From Mantamonas sphyraenae (Eukaryota; CRuMs; Mantamonadidae): 64,000 nt of DNA. A program made the position numbers and the translations under genes. Below the pieces are notes generated by a model that was not told where the DNA came from, did no database searches, and saw nothing but the letters and a program-made list of their open reading frames with translations. The stretch's first letter is position 1; each line of letters opens with the position of its first letter. Location: the NCBI GenBank assembly GCA_026936335.1, contig JAPMXV010000002.1:62001-126000 (forward strand). The letters run 5' to 3'. This document shows, one piece after another, positions 23,624 to 33,344 of the stretch.

Positions 23624-24049
23624 TCACGCTGACCGTGTTTCGCTCTTTTGATGATCCTTGGGTGGTTTGATCCATCCTTCGTTCTCATCTGCACAGGTTT
23701 GTGGGTGTGTGGGTGCGTGTGAGCAGGGTCCAGGTGGGGGAAAGGGGTCGGCGAAGCAGGGGCAAGGTCTTGGGTGCTTTGGCACTCCCACACATGCACA
23801 GCGACCACATTGGGCACCAATGGCATTGGAATGGAGTGTGCACATGTGTCATGCGCGTGTTGGGTGTGGTTTCGTGTGACTGTGTGTGTGTGTGTACGTA
23901 CGCTGTGCAAGCTTGTCGTCGAGCCACCTCTCGACCCCCACGGCCGTGGCGACCCCGCCAGCGAGTGAAACGACAGAAACCAGAGCCCTGGTGGTTGTGG
24001 ACCACGGAGGAAGAAAGTACTCTGGGGCCGGTGGGCGGATGCGCTGCAT
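23624..24049 (-). CDS. Possible 70-residue single-pass membrane protein
   Basis: Not recognised. A two-exon model on the minus strand (24049-23902 and 23688-23624) gives 70 residues. The donor is GTACGT, the acceptor CTGTGCAG, and phase is kept. The N terminus is Pro/Arg-rich (MQRIRPPAPEYFLPPW). One hydrophobic helix follows, about residues 22-39 (ALVSVVSLAGGVATAVGV), then a charged C-terminal tail (GWIKPPKDHQKSETRSA). A short protein with one helix and a basic start could be a small mitochondrial inner-membrane subunit, but that is only a guess. It lies head to head with Rab5, 53 bp between start codons, and runs up to 61 bp from the Sec14 stop. The intron is GT-rich on the plus strand. RNA evidence is needed before calling it real. 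Confidence 0.42.
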
Positions 24050-24102
24050 GGGAATGCGAGGTGGTTGGGGGCAACTGCGCGCACGTCAGGTCAAGCTTGC
24101 CG

Positions 24103-25233
24103 ATGACAACCAAGGTGCAGCAGTACAAACTGGTGCTTCTGGGAGAAAGTGCCGTGGGCAAGTCCTCTCTGGTGCTGAGGTGAGTGTGTGTGCATTGGTG
24201 CTGTTGGTTCTGCATTGGAGGACCCACGGCCGGGTGTGTGGAGACGGAAACCTTCCACACACTCGACACACAACCACTTACACAACACACACAACACACA
24301 CACACACACACACATGCAGATTCGTCAAGGGCCAGTTCTACTTTGCGCAGGAGTCTACCATTGGGGGTGAGTGGCACAGGAGAGCGAGGGCGGGCGAGGG
24401 AGAGCGGGGAGGCAGGGAATGGCGGTTGGAGTTTGGCTTGGATTTGCCAAAGGCGCTGACACAGGAAGGAAACGTCGACACGGAACCTCAGCTGCGTTTT
24501 TGACGCAAACGGTGCCGCTTACAGACACCACAGTCAAGTTTGAAATCTGGGACACAGCGGGACAGGTGAGGGAGCCGGAGGCAGGGAAGGGAATTGCAGG
24601 TGGGACGGGAAGAGCGGCACGCCAGACTGACACACACGCACACACACACAACGTGGACACACAGGAACGATACCATTCGTTGGCCCCCATGTATTACCGA
24701 GGGGCGGCAGCAGCCATTGTCGTGTTTGACATCACAAGCAAGGTGTGTTTCCTTCCAGGGTGGCCGGGGGGACGTTGATTCCACGACGCAGGACGATGAA
24801 CTGACACAGACTGGTGGGGCACACACCATCCACTCGGGCATTGGACACATGCGTTGGGGCGGGTGCGCGGGGGGGTGGGTTGTGTTGGATATGGTGCCAT
24901 GGACAGGATTCGTATGTGCGTGCGCAGGCGTGGGTTAAGGAGCTGCAGAACGCGTGTGGGACAAGCATGGTGATTGCATTGGCAGGAAACAAGGTGGATT
25001 TGGCATCAGAGCGCAAGGTGGACACAGAGACGGCAGCAGCATATGCCGAGGAAAAGGGACTGGTGTTTATGGAAACCAGTGCCAAGGAAAGCACGAATGT
25101 CTCTGAGATTTTCGAGGCCGTCGCGCGCAAGCTGCCCAAGGGGGGCAAGAGCAAGAGCAACGCTAATGGCAGTGGCTCGGGTGGCATTATCATCAAGAGT
25201 GAGAAGGAGAAGAAGGGAGGGTGCTGTGCGTGA
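24103..25233 (+). CDS. RAB5: Rab5-type small GTPase
   Basis: Early-endosome GTPase. Five exons (24103-24179, 24320-24366, 24492-24565, 24665-24742 and 24907-25233) give 200 residues, with all phases consistent. P-loop [13 protein letters not shown]; switch [15 protein letters not shown]; switch [22 protein letters not shown]; base-binding GNKVDLA and [20 protein letters not shown] and AAFLTQTV are diagnostic of Rab5 rather than Rab7 or Rab11. The end, KKGGCCA, offers two cysteines for geranylgeranylation. The Gln of WDTAGQ is present, so GTP hydrolysis should be normal. Introns are 99-164 bp and rich in CA repeats. Introns 2, 3 and 4 contain CTGACA. Confidence 0.96.
24281..24314. repeat. CA dinucleotide tract in Rab5 intron 1
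   Basis: Nearly perfect CA repeat ending five bases before the 3' splice site (ATGCAG). It takes the place of a normal polypyrimidine tract. Confidence 0.85.
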
Positions 25234-25312
25234 ATGCACCGTTGTTGTTGTGGTTGTGGTTGTTGCTGTTGTCAGGCCTTCTTGCGCGCCTGTGCGTCCT
25301 CCCAGAACTTGA

Positions 25313-26632
25313 TCAAAACTCATACTCCAGTGGGATGCTATGGTGGCAATCCTGTAGCATGTCCATGTGTGGGAGGATCACATGCAGTTGTTCCACTGTC
25401 TTTGAGCGAAAAACACTCGTGTTGTCAAACTTCAGAGACGTCAGCGTCGGAATCTGCTCGCACATCTCCATCAGGTTCCGGTCATTGATGGTTGAGTTAA
25501 ATCCAATGTCCAAATGCTCCAAACTGTGCCAGGGTCCCAACTCCTGAATCACGTTCGCCGGTTTGATGCGCCCGTTGTACCCGTAGTCTGTGTCCAGCCC
25601 ACGCAGGCTCAACCACCGCATTTTGGAAGCCAGTGGCCCCAGTGCGCCTTTCAAGACGGATTCTGAGCACTGGTAGGTGTTGATTTTCTCCAGGTTGAGC
25701 TTGGTGAGGTTGGGGAAGCGGAGAGGAATCGCCTCGAGAAACTGCTGGGTGCTCCCAATGCCCGTCAGATCCAGGTCCGTGAGAGACGGGCATTCCCAAA
25801 CATCTGCTTTCAGCGCCAACGACGCCCATCCCCTGGACCAATCGCCAAACGAGCATGTGTGCAGAACGAGGGTGTGCAGAGAGGACGCCTTGCGCAGCAG
25901 CGTGTTCAGACCAGACGTCCAATCCGATGAAGGTTTGGCAAATGAATACTGATCATTGTCGGCACCGGTGAATGACAGGTCCAGGATCTCCAGAAACTCA
26001 CAGTCGGCCAGTTTGGACAGAAAACCTGCAGACATCGGCACGTACGCCACCCGAATCTCACGCAGGTGGTCTCCACAAATGTCCTTCAGTGTCGTTCCAT
26101 TCAGTTTCTTGCATCCCGAAATGTCCAACACTCGCAGCTGCTTCATGTTTGCTGCAATGACCCCCAGCTGTGCGTCCGTGATCGGTGTCCCACTCACATC
26201 CAGGTGCACCACATTCGGACAGTTCTCCAACAACTCGATGATCCTTGGTCCCGTCAGCTTCCTGCACCGTCGCATCCGAATGTCCTGAAGCTGGTTGCAC
26301 CCGTCTTCAAAGCTGTTGATCATCTGCTGGTACACCTCCAGCACCTCGTCCGTGTCCTTGTCTTTGATGATCAGCTGCTGGTTGGGCAGCCACAGTTCTG
26401 GGTTATAAACAGCGTCGTACAGTGTCCAGCACACCATGGCACACCGCACACGCTCTTTCAGAGGCAGGAAACGCAGGAACTTCCACCAACACTTCCACCG
26501 GCACCTCACCAGCGGAGAAGGCTTCTCCGGGTCAAACACATACGGTTCCTCCTCTTCCTCCCGCACGTCTCCTTCACTCGTCTCTGTGGAGGCGTGCTGC
26601 ATGAGCCTGGAGGGTTTTGTTTGGCGAACCAT
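25313..26632 (-). CDS. F-box/LRR protein, copy A (frame-damaged)
   Basis: Probable SCF ubiquitin-ligase adaptor: an F-box-like helix pair (KERVRCAMVCWTLYDAVYNPELW) followed by leucine-rich repeats such as LRVLDISGCKKLNGTTL. Start taken at ATG 26632 (MVRQTKPSRLMQHAS). It is a tandem paralogue of copy B. Two defects stand out against B. First, an insertion near 26478 and a deletion near 26507 cancel each other and turn the F-box start EVPVEVLVEI into RCRWKCWWKF. Second, one G is missing next to 25319, so translation stops at YEF. Without that loss the frame would run on to 25272 with a tail matching B (IKFWEDAQARKK). So this is either a decaying copy or one with consensus errors. The substrate is unknown. 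Confidence 0.8.
   Translation of the reverse strand: MVRQTKPSRLMQHASTETSEGDVREEEEEPYVFDPEKPSPLVRCRWKCWWKFLRFLPLKERVRCAMVCWTLYDAVYNPELWLPNQQLIIKDKDTDEVLEVYQQMINSFEDGCNQLQDIRMRRCRKLTGPRIIELLENCPNVVHLDVSGTPITDAQLGVIAANMKQLRVLDISGCKKLNGTTLKDICGDHLREIRVAYVPMSAGFLSKLADCEFLEILDLSFTGADNDQYSFAKPSSDWTSGLNTLLRKASSLHTLVLHTCSFGDWSRGWASLALKADVWECPSLTDLDLTGIGSTQQFLEAIPLRFPNLTKLNLEKINTYQCSESVLKGALGPLASKMRWLSLRGLDTDYGYNGRIKPANVIQELGPWHSLEHLDIGFNSTINDRNLMEMCEQIPTLTSLKFDNTSVFRSKTVEQLHVILPHMDMLQDCHHSIPLEYEF
26112..26549 (-). repeat. Shared F-box cassette, copy A
   Basis: Segment of about 438 bp nearly identical to 27591-28028 and 48039-48476. It encodes the F-box and first leucine-rich repeats. It carries the compensating indel pair described for copy A. 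Confidence 0.85.
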
Positions 26633-26737
26633 CGCACTGCAGTCGCTCCCCACACACTACCACACCCACCATCCTCTACAGGACACCGTATCATCATGCT
26701 TTGGCTGCTTTATACTACAAAACAATGTCAGTGCGCT

Positions 26738-28051
26738 TTACGTCGCTTTGCGCGCTTGAGAGTCCTCCCAAAACTTCATCAGCACCTCATACTCCAGTGG
26801 GATGCTATGGTGGCAGTCCTGCAGCATATCCATGTGTGGAAGGATCACATGAAGCTTTTCCAGCGTCTTTGGCCGACGCACATTGGGGCAATTGTCGAAT
26901 TTCAGTGACCTCAGTGTCGGAATCTGCTCGCACACCTCCAACAGATCATCATCTGTCAACGTGGAGAGGAATCCAAGGTCCAAGTGCTCCAGTGCATGCC
27001 AGGGTCCCAATTCCAGAATCAGCTCCGCTGTCTTCCAATGAGCCTGAGCGTAATATTCGTGGAAGCCGCCATCCAGTCCCCGCAGATTCAACGAGGTCAT
27101 TTGGGCCGCCAATGGTCCCAATGCACTTGCCATGAGTTCTTTGCTCACGTTGTAGCTGGACATTTTCTCCAGACTGAGCTTGGTGAGGTTGGGGAAGCGG
27201 CGAGGAATCGCCTCAAGGAACTGCTGGCTGCTCCCAATACCCGTCAGATCCAGGTCCGTGAGAGACGGGCATTCCCACTTTTTCTTGTTTGCCAGTGAGG
27301 TCCATGTTTCCATATAATTGCCGAATTTGCAATTGCTCAGGTTGAGCGTGTGCAGTCGAATCGTGGTTGCCAACAAAAAGTCCAGACCAGTTGCAAACTC
27401 AGAATGCGCCCCGTGTCCGTAGCCATGCCCAGTGGACACTCCACCCGTGTGCGACAGGTCCAGGATCTCCAGAAACTCACAGTCGGCCAGTTTGGACAGA
27501 AAGCCGGCCGTCATCGTCACGTACGCCACCCGAATCTCACGCAGGTGGTCTCCACAAATGTCCTTCAGTGTCGTTCCATTCAGTTTCTTGCATCCCGAAA
27601 TGTCCAACACTCGCAGCTGCTTCATGTTTGCTGCAATGACCCCCAGGTGTGCGTCCGTGATCGGTGTCCCACTCACATCCAGGTGCACCACATTCGGACA
27701 GTTCTCCAACAACTCGATGATCCGTGGTCCCGTCAGCTTCCTGCACCGTCGCATCCGAATGTCCTGAAGCTGGTTGCACCCGTCTTCAAAGCTGTTGATC
27801 ATCTGCTGGTACACATCCAGCACCTCGTCCGTGTCCTTGTCTTTGATGATCAGCTGCTGGTTGGGCAGCCACAGTTCTGGGTTATAAACAGCGTCGTACA
27901 GTGTCCAGCACACCATGGCACACCGCACACGCTCTTTCAGAGGCAGGAAACGCAGGATTTCCACCAACACTTCCACCGGCACCTCCACCAGCGGAGAAGG
28001 CCTCTCCGGGTCAAACACATACGGTTCCACCTTTTCTCTCGTCCTCCCCAT
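26738..28051 (-). CDS. F-box/LRR protein, copy B (intact)
   Basis: Intronless, 437 residues; the best reference of the three copies. It begins MGRTREKVEPYVFDPERPSP. The F-box-like region runs LVEVPVEVLVEILRFLPLKE and then CWTLYDAVYNPELWLPNQQ, at about residues 18-60. At least eight irregular leucine-rich repeats follow: VVHLDVSGTPITDAHL, LRVLDISGCKKLNG, FLEILDLSHTGG, LHTLNLSNCKFG, LTDLDLTGIGSS, LEHLDLGFLSTL and others. The family expectation is that the F-box binds Skp1 and the LRR arc binds a substrate. The tail is charged (KFWEDSQARK). The first half is almost identical to copies A and C, while the LRR half differs, which suggests varied targets behind one ligase-docking module. The 5' neighbour is the EML gene. 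Confidence 0.85.
   Translation of the reverse strand: MGRTREKVEPYVFDPERPSPLVEVPVEVLVEILRFLPLKERVRCAMVCWTLYDAVYNPELWLPNQQLIIKDKDTDEVLDVYQQMINSFEDGCNQLQDIRMRRCRKLTGPRIIELLENCPNVVHLDVSGTPITDAHLGVIAANMKQLRVLDISGCKKLNGTTLKDICGDHLREIRVAYVTMTAGFLSKLADCEFLEILDLSHTGGVSTGHGYGHGAHSEFATGLDFLLATTIRLHTLNLSNCKFGNYMETWTSLANKKKWECPSLTDLDLTGIGSSQQFLEAIPRRFPNLTKLSLEKMSSYNVSKELMASALGPLAAQMTSLNLRGLDGGFHEYYAQAHWKTAELILELGPWHALEHLDLGFLSTLTDDDLLEVCEQIPTLRSLKFDNCPNVRRPKTLEKLHVILPHMDMLQDCHHSIPLEYEVLMKFWEDSQARKAT
27591..28028 (-). repeat. Shared F-box cassette, copy B
   Basis: Reference copy of the near-identical segment of about 438 bp. Against it, copy C shares base G at the 27647-equivalent site but copy A's base at the 27724-equivalent site, a mosaic pattern. 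Confidence 0.85.
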
Positions 28052-28213
28052 GTACCTCTCTTCTTCCCCTCCACTTCCGAGGCGCTGTTGCCCATCCCTG
28101 TTCTGTTTTTTTTGCTCTGCCTTTCTTTGCCCAGCGAGCGAAACACATCCAAACCAAGCCCCACCACAAATGGCACACGTTCCTCTTCATTTCAACATCA
28201 ATGATCCATCGCC

Positions 28214-30961
28214 TCACACGACGGTCGTCTCCACCACCACACCGTCGTCACCACCAGCATTCCCACCATTGCTGCTGCTGCTGCTTCCACCACCCACATC
28301 ACGCTGACGGCGTTCATAGCCCTTCACAGCCCAATGGAACACACTTGCGTCTGCGCCGCCGATGCTAAACACGGCCGAATCGTCGCAGGCAAAGCCGACG
28401 TTGGTCACGTGTGCGCTGTGTCCTCCGTACTCCTTGTACTGGGACTGCTTGGAGAAGCACGGGTAGTTGAACAGGCGCACGTGGCCAAAGTCATCTGCAG
28501 TGGCCACCAATCCCGCATCCCAGGAACGACAGCATGCGTTGATGTCCGTCTTGTCCGAGGTGCCTTGCCACACACCGGACACGTTTGCCCCAATGGTGCA
28601 CGTGTACGTCTGCCAATCCACCTGCGCCAGGGTCTCCTTGTGCACCACCTGCTGTCCGTTGCGGTGCCAGTACAGGTGTTCGTAGTCGCCGCTGTTGCTC
28701 TGCAAAAAGGTGCTGTCCGTCGACCAATCCAGATGCGTGATGTAGCTCGTGTGACCCTTGCACACACACGCCCGTTTGTACTTCTGTGCCACGTCGTAAA
28801 TGTCCACCACACCGTCGTGCGATCCCACTGCCAGCAGCGTCCCGTCCGGCGCATACCGAATCTGGTCGATGGCCTCCTTGCGGTCCTGTGTCTCGTGCAC
28901 CTTGGACAACGTGTATCCATCGCCCTGCTTGGCCACCTTGAGCACATACAACCCACCGTTCTTCAGACCCACCGCCAGATGGCTGCCGTCGTGCATCCAG
29001 GCCACCGAGCGTGCCGGTGTGCTGTCCACATGCACACCCACCTGTGCCTTGCGATCCGAATCCCAAATGCGCACTGTCCCATCCTCCGACGCTGTGGCAA
29101 GCACGTGAGGCATGCTCGGGTGTGTTTCCAGACCCCAAGCCTCGCCTGCGCCGTGGCCTTGCATGATGCGTTTCGTCTTGCTCGAATCCTCCGCCACCGT
29201 GTACAACGCATTGCCACGGGAACCGATAAGAAAGGTGCCGTCGAGCCAATCGATGGAACGTGCGCAGGGCACGTCGCCGTTGCCCTCCACGGCGTCGATC
29301 TTGGTGGCAAACAGGGGTTCCTTCTCCGGGGTCAGCTCCCACACCACAATCTTGCCGTCCTTGCCCGCAGAGGCAATGCCGTTCTCGTAGCTGTGGATGG
29401 CATACACGGGACCCGAATGCTGACCACGGCAGCGTGTGGCCAGGGTGTTGCCCTTCCACACAAACACCTCGCCGTCCGAGGTGCCTGTCACCGCGTCTCC
29501 AGCCAGCGTAAAGTCCACACACAGCATGGAGGTGACCAGCTTGTTCGATCCAAAGATGCCCTTCTTGTTGCTGAGGTAGCCCTCGACACCCAGGGCACTC
29601 TGGCGCAGCTCCAGGGTCCAGAACTTGATGTGCTTGACCCCACACGTCACCAATTGCCCATCGATGTACGGGTTGAACTTGACGGCCAGCACCTTGTCGC
29701 CCGTCTGACCCTTGGCCTTGGCCAACACCTGCTGCGTCTGCCAGTCCCACACGGCAATGGTGTGGTCGTTGTCGTTGCCCACAGATGCCAGCCGTGTGCC
29801 GTCGGGCGAAAACGCAAGACAACACACGCCACGCTGATGGAAATCGCTCAGGGTGGCCTTGAGTTCCATGGTCTCGATGTCCCACACGTAGATCGTCGGT
29901 TTCTTGCCAATCTGTCCCGTGGCCACCAGACCCGAGGGCCGGTGGTACGCAAGGGAGATCACGTCGTCGTCGTGCATGGTAAAAAACTGCTGGGTGCCCG
30001 AGGAGAGGTCAAACACAACCGCCACTGCGGCTGTGTGGTACACCACCTTGTTGCGATCACCTGCAAAGAAGGCGTTGTTGCGACAGTCGTGCCCACGGTA
30101 CCCCTGCACATTCGTCAGCACAAGGTCACACGCCGGCGGGTTTGGATTCGCAGACGCCAACAGACGACGGTCCACAACCTCGTCCGCTGGTCCACTGTTG
30201 CTGCTCATCCCACCACCACCATTGCTGCTGCTGTTTCCCAGAGTAGATGTTGGACCGTCGCTTCCCGGCACTCTTGGCACGTCGTTTGCGTCCGCTCGAC
30301 GGAAGCACAGGCGGCGTCGACTGTGAGCGGAAGTCCACAGCATCGTCTGTGTGATGAGGGGGGAGAGGGAGGGAGGATGGAGGGAAGGGCGGTTTGTTGG
30401 ATGCGACGGACATGGAGTCAGTGTGTGTGGGTGTGGGTGGGTGTGGGTGGGTGGCACAAAAGCGGAGAAACGTCGCAGAAAAGCAAACAAAAGAAAGAAA
30501 CGGCTGCGCCGGGAAAGTACGCTCCGGTGCGTCACCATGACGTGCAATGGCCACGGTATGCATGGAAACAGAAAGAATGGCCACATACCTCCGTAACCGT
30601 TGCGTTGACTCTTTGTCTTTTGGCCGTAGCGGTCGTTGTTGAGGGCCGGCAGGGATTTGCCGGCCGAGGCGGGAGACGACTTGTTACGTGCGGAGCTGCG
30701 TCGACGCTGTGCGGGGGAACCGAGGGACATGGCGTCCAGCTGGTGTTGCAGCTGTGCAATCACCTCGTCCTTTTCCGCAAGCATCTTCTTGAGTTGGATG
30801 ATCTGCACGTCCTTGTCGATGTCCGAGTGCACACGAGCCAACGAGGACAGGAACTCGTCCAGTTCCGAGTTGAATGTGGACAGCAACTGTTCCTTCAGCT
30901 GATGCACAGGCTTCTTTTCACTGCTTTGGCGCACGTCCGACGACGATTCACCCTGGCTCAT
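28214..30961 (-). CDS. EML-family microtubule-associated WD40 protein
   Basis: Exons on the minus strand are 30961-30589 and 30346-28214 (about 834 residues). The N-terminal coiled coil (IIQLKKMLAEKDEVIAQLQ) resembles the EML trimerisation helix. A basic Ser/Arg linker (SSGRKRRAKSAGKRR) follows. The HELP motif is VQGYRGHDCRNN. The tandem WD40 propellers contain SLAYHRPSGLVATGQ, IAVWDWQ, VTCGVKHIKFWTLE, GLETHPSMPHVLATASEDGT, DWSTDSTFLQSNSGDYEHLY, DINACCRSWDAGLVATADDF and HSAHVTNVGFACDDSAVFSI. These match EML1-4 order and spacing, implying microtubule or flagellar binding. One frame break lies in the linker near 30234-30239 (GGGAAAC), where one extra base explains the change. The open frame through the 242-bp intron is fortuitous. 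Confidence 0.92.
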   Translation of the reverse strand: MSQGESSSDVRQSSEKKPVHQLKEQLLSTFNSELDEFLSSLARVHSDIDKDVQIIQLKKMLAEKDEVIAQLQHQLDAMSLGSPAQRRRSSARNKSSPASAGKSLPALNNDRYGQKTKSQRNGYGGMWPFFLFPCIPWPLHVMVTHRSVLSRRSRFFLLFAFLRRFSAFVPPTHTHPHPHTLTPCPSHPTNRPSLHPPSLSPLITQTMLWTSAHSRRRLCFRRADANDVPRVPGSDGPTSTLGNSSSNGGGGMSSNSGPADEVVDRRLLASANPNPPACDLVLTNVQGYRGHDCRNNAFFAGDRNKVVYHTAAVAVVFDLSSGTQQFFTMHDDDVISLAYHRPSGLVATGQIGKKPTIYVWDIETMELKATLSDFHQRGVCCLAFSPDGTRLASVGNDNDHTIAVWDWQTQQVLAKAKGQTGDKVLAVKFNPYIDGQLVTCGVKHIKFWTLELRQSALGVEGYLSNKKGIFGSNKLVTSMLCVDFTLAGDAVTGTSDGEVFVWKGNTLATRCRGQHSGPVYAIHSYENGIASAGKDGKIVVWELTPEKEPLFATKIDAVEGNGDVPCARSIDWLDGTFLIGSRGNALYTVAEDSSKTKRIMQGHGAGEAWGLETHPSMPHVLATASEDGTVRIWDSDRKAQVGVHVDSTPARSVAWMHDGSHLAVGLKNGGLYVLKVAKQGDGYTLSKVHETQDRKEAIDQIRYAPDGTLLAVGSHDGVVDIYDVAQKYKRACVCKGHTSYITHLDWSTDSTFLQSNSGDYEHLYWHRNGQQVVHKETLAQVDWQTYTCTIGANVSGVWQGTSDKTDINACCRSWDAGLVATADDFGHVRLFNYPCFSKQSQYKEYGGHSAHVTNVGFACDDSAVFSIGGADASVFHWAVKGYERRQRDVGGGSSSSSNGGNAGGDDGVVVETTVV

Positions 30962-31062
30962 GGTCTGCCCTGTGTGTGTCCGTGAGTGTCTGTGTGTGTG
31001 TGGTGGCGCAGACGACGCCATCGCAACCACCACACCACCACCACCACCACCACCATCCACTC
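30962..31062. promoter_or_regulatory. Bidirectional promoter, EML / MPP6
   Basis: 101 bp between divergent start codons. It holds a GTGT-rich stretch and a CCA(CCA)n tract next to the MPP6 start. No TATA box was found. Confidence 0.3.
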
Positions 31063-31904
31063 ATGAGTCGAAACGAAGTCTCGCACGAAGGAGGCACAAA
31101 GGAAGGGCCCGACTCAAGCGTGGCAAAGAAAAAGGGCCTGTCGTCGAACCTGCTGGGGATGAAGTTCATGCGGCGAGCAAAGGAGGCGGAACTGCGTGCC
31201 AAGCTGCGTGCAGAGCAGGAGGAGGCTGCCAAACAAGCGCAATGGGTGAGCAATGAGGCAGATGGGGATGAGGATGAGGAGGGCCAAGACGGTAAACCAC
31301 ATGGAGTCAAGGTGTTGGTGCTGCAGCACGACCAACACCCATTGGCCGCCGAGAGCAGCAGCGGTAACAACAACAGCAATAGCAGCACACCCGTGTTTAC
31401 AGCAGGCAGGCGATCGTTTGGACGCTTCAATGTGGACGTAGAGGTAAGGCGGGGAAGAGGAGGAGGACGGAACGACAAGGAGAGGGGGCTGTGGAGGCTG
31501 GGGACGGGCAGGCTGACAAGGACGCATGAGCACAGAAGCAGAACAATGCCAAGCGCAGAGAGATGCAAAGGGCAAAGCGGGGTCAGGAGGCAGAGAGCAG
31601 CATCAAGAATCGCAAGGCAGCAGGAACGTCGGGGGTGGAGGACATGGGCAAGAGTGTGGATGAGGCAGAGATGGCGGTGCGGCTGCTGAAGAAGAAGAAG
31701 AAACGGGCCGAGGGAGGAGGCCAGGGCAAGCAAGAAGGAGGAGGGGCAAAGCGATCACGAGTGGATGACACATCGTCGTCTCCCCGCATCACAGGAGTGT
31801 CCTCTTCGTCGGGGATTTCCACCATGGGTCGCAGGAAAAGTCAGGGCCAAGGCCAGGGCGGCAGCAACAAGAAGAAGAACAAGGGCAAGAACAACAAGCA
31901 ATAG
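31063..31904 (+). CDS. MPP6-like exosome-associated protein
   Basis: Exons 31063-31443 and 31536-31904 (249 residues); the 92-bp intron has a CTGAC branch site and a GCACAG acceptor. Matches to M-phase phosphoprotein 6 are the N-terminal block GLSSNLLGMKFMRRAKEAE and the later block GRRSFGRFNVDVE. In the family these bind the Mtr4 helicase and the exosome core during 5.8S rRNA and nuclear RNA processing. The rest is charged and disordered, ending in a Lys/Gly/Gln-rich nucleolar-type tail (KKKNKGKNNK). It is longer than human MPP6 (about 160 residues) because of Asn/Ser and Gly inserts. The identity rests on two short conserved blocks, so it is good but not certain. Confidence 0.75.
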
Positions 31905-32003
31905 GTAATGAGCACATCACACTCGTTTCACACTTGCCGCCTGTGGATGACACTTGCCATGCCTGGATCACGGGGTGGCGTCGACTGCGCTGGTGGGCCC
32001 AGG

Positions 32004-33344
32004 ATGAAACGACACGGTCGGGTGACCAAGAAGCTGTTTGAGCCGTTTGAGCTGCTGGCACACACGGGCAGTGGAGATTCGGTGACGCGTGAACGTGTGT
32101 CCGGCAATCGAGGCAAGGCATGGGAGACGGAGCAGACGCAGAAACCGACGCGTGCAAACCAGCAGGCGACAGGACAGGCGGTTCTCAGGAACTCGGACAC
32201 GTCGGAGGCGCGTGCGGAGGAGGGAGGCGACAGCGACGAGGAAAACCAGGCAGACAACGTCGAGGAGGATGAAAGCGAGAGCAGTGATGAGGAGTGCTGC
32301 CAAGAAGACGACAGCTTGGAATTGTTGAGCGATCGTGGGGTGGGCTTTTTCGCCGACACGTTTGCGCGACGCAAGCAAGAGAGCAAGAGCTACGGGGACG
32401 GAGCCAGCGAAGGCAACGGGTGCACACAGGTCATGTGTGGCGACTTGAAACTGCTGGAGTCGCTGTGGGCTAACAAAGCGATGCAGACGCGCCTGGGACG
32501 AGGCGAGGAACACCTGCAGTTCCTCTTTGAGGCGGAGAAGCGGGACAAGCATGCAAGGAGCATGGAGAAGTGGCAACAGAAACGAATCTCACGGATGCAT
32601 CGGCAGCGTGAGGTGGACCGGCTGGTGGAATTCAACCAGAAGCTGGGTCTGGACGAACGCACTCTGCAGCTGTCGGTGGTGCTGTTTGATCGGTTTGTGC
32701 AACACTTTCGCACGACGGACATTCCTGTGCAGAACGTCTCCCTGGTGGGTGTGGCTGCGTGGAACCTGGCATGCAAGTTCAACCTGGGCAAACGCATCAG
32801 CGGGTTGCTGTGTGCGGATTTCACCGCAGATATCTTTCACAACGCAAGCATGGTGCGCATGGAACGACTCATGCTGGCCACTCTGGACTACAAGCTGTCC
32901 TGGGTGACCCCGTACGACTTTTTGTTTGAGTACGGTGTGCTGCTGGGTCCTGGTGGTGGTGGCGGTGGTGAAGGACACGACCTGTCCCATCTGCCCGTGT
33001 TTGCCACCAGCGTGTTCCTCCTCAACCTGGACCTGCTGTGCTTCCGCACCCAACGCTTCCGTCCGTCGGTGCGAGCTGCCTGTGCACTGCTGCTGGCGCT
33101 GGACCTGCAGGAATTGCCGTGGACACAAACCATGGCCACCCTCACACGATGCGATGCAGACACGTTGCGTGGATCACCCGTGTATGTGGAGATGCAAACA
33201 CAGCTGGCAGTGATGCAACGACGCACGCAGTGGCACGTGGCTGTGCGTACCAAATTCGAGCAGCCGCGCTGGCTTGCCGTCGCACGCTCACACAGCAATA
33301 GCATGTCACTGGAGGACATGATGATGATGAAAAAGACAGGATGA
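32004..33344 (+). CDS. Cyclin-box protein (A/B-like mitotic type or related)
   Basis: Intronless; 446 residues from the chosen ATG at 32004 (MKRHGRVTKKLFEPFELL). The N terminus is acidic and low in complexity. Cyclin box 1 covers about residues 197-312: REVDRLVEFNQKLGLDERTL, LSVVLFDRFV, VPVQNVSLVGVAAWNLACKF, then FTADIFHNASMVRMERLMLA and LDYKLSWVTPYDFLFEY. The second, weaker cyclin fold follows (VFLLNLDLLCF, RFRPSVRAACALLLALDL). The layout is that of A/B-type cyclins, although the usual MRAILVDWL start of the box is replaced by MHRQREVDRLVEF. No clear destruction box is seen. An upstream in-frame ATG at 31908 would put the start 3 bp after the MPP6 stop and is less likely. A CDK partner is presumed from the family. 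Confidence 0.85.
   Translation: MKRHGRVTKKLFEPFELLAHTGSGDSVTRERVSGNRGKAWETEQTQKPTRANQQATGQAVLRNSDTSEARAEEGGDSDEENQADNVEEDESESSDEECCQEDDSLELLSDRGVGFFADTFARRKQESKSYGDGASEGNGCTQVMCGDLKLLESLWANKAMQTRLGRGEEHLQFLFEAEKRDKHARSMEKWQQKRISRMHRQREVDRLVEFNQKLGLDERTLQLSVVLFDRFVQHFRTTDIPVQNVSLVGVAAWNLACKFNLGKRISGLLCADFTADIFHNASMVRMERLMLATLDYKLSWVTPYDFLFEYGVLLGPGGGGGGEGHDLSHLPVFATSVFLLNLDLLCFRTQRFRPSVRAACALLLALDLQELPWTQTMATLTRCDADTLRGSPVYVEMQTQLAVMQRRTQWHVAVRTKFEQPRWLAVARSHSNSMSLEDMMMMKKTG

Noticed and set aside
30347..30588. EML reading frame open through the intron
   Set aside because: Donor GTATGT and acceptor CACACAG with a CTGAC branch are strong, and the intervening translation is a Phe/His/Pro-rich string unlike the rest of the protein.
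31908..32003. Upstream in-frame start for the cyclin gene
   Set aside because: It would begin 3 bp after the MPP6 stop and adds an unconserved His/Thr/Arg-rich segment; the ATG at 32004 leaves a normal 99-bp gap.
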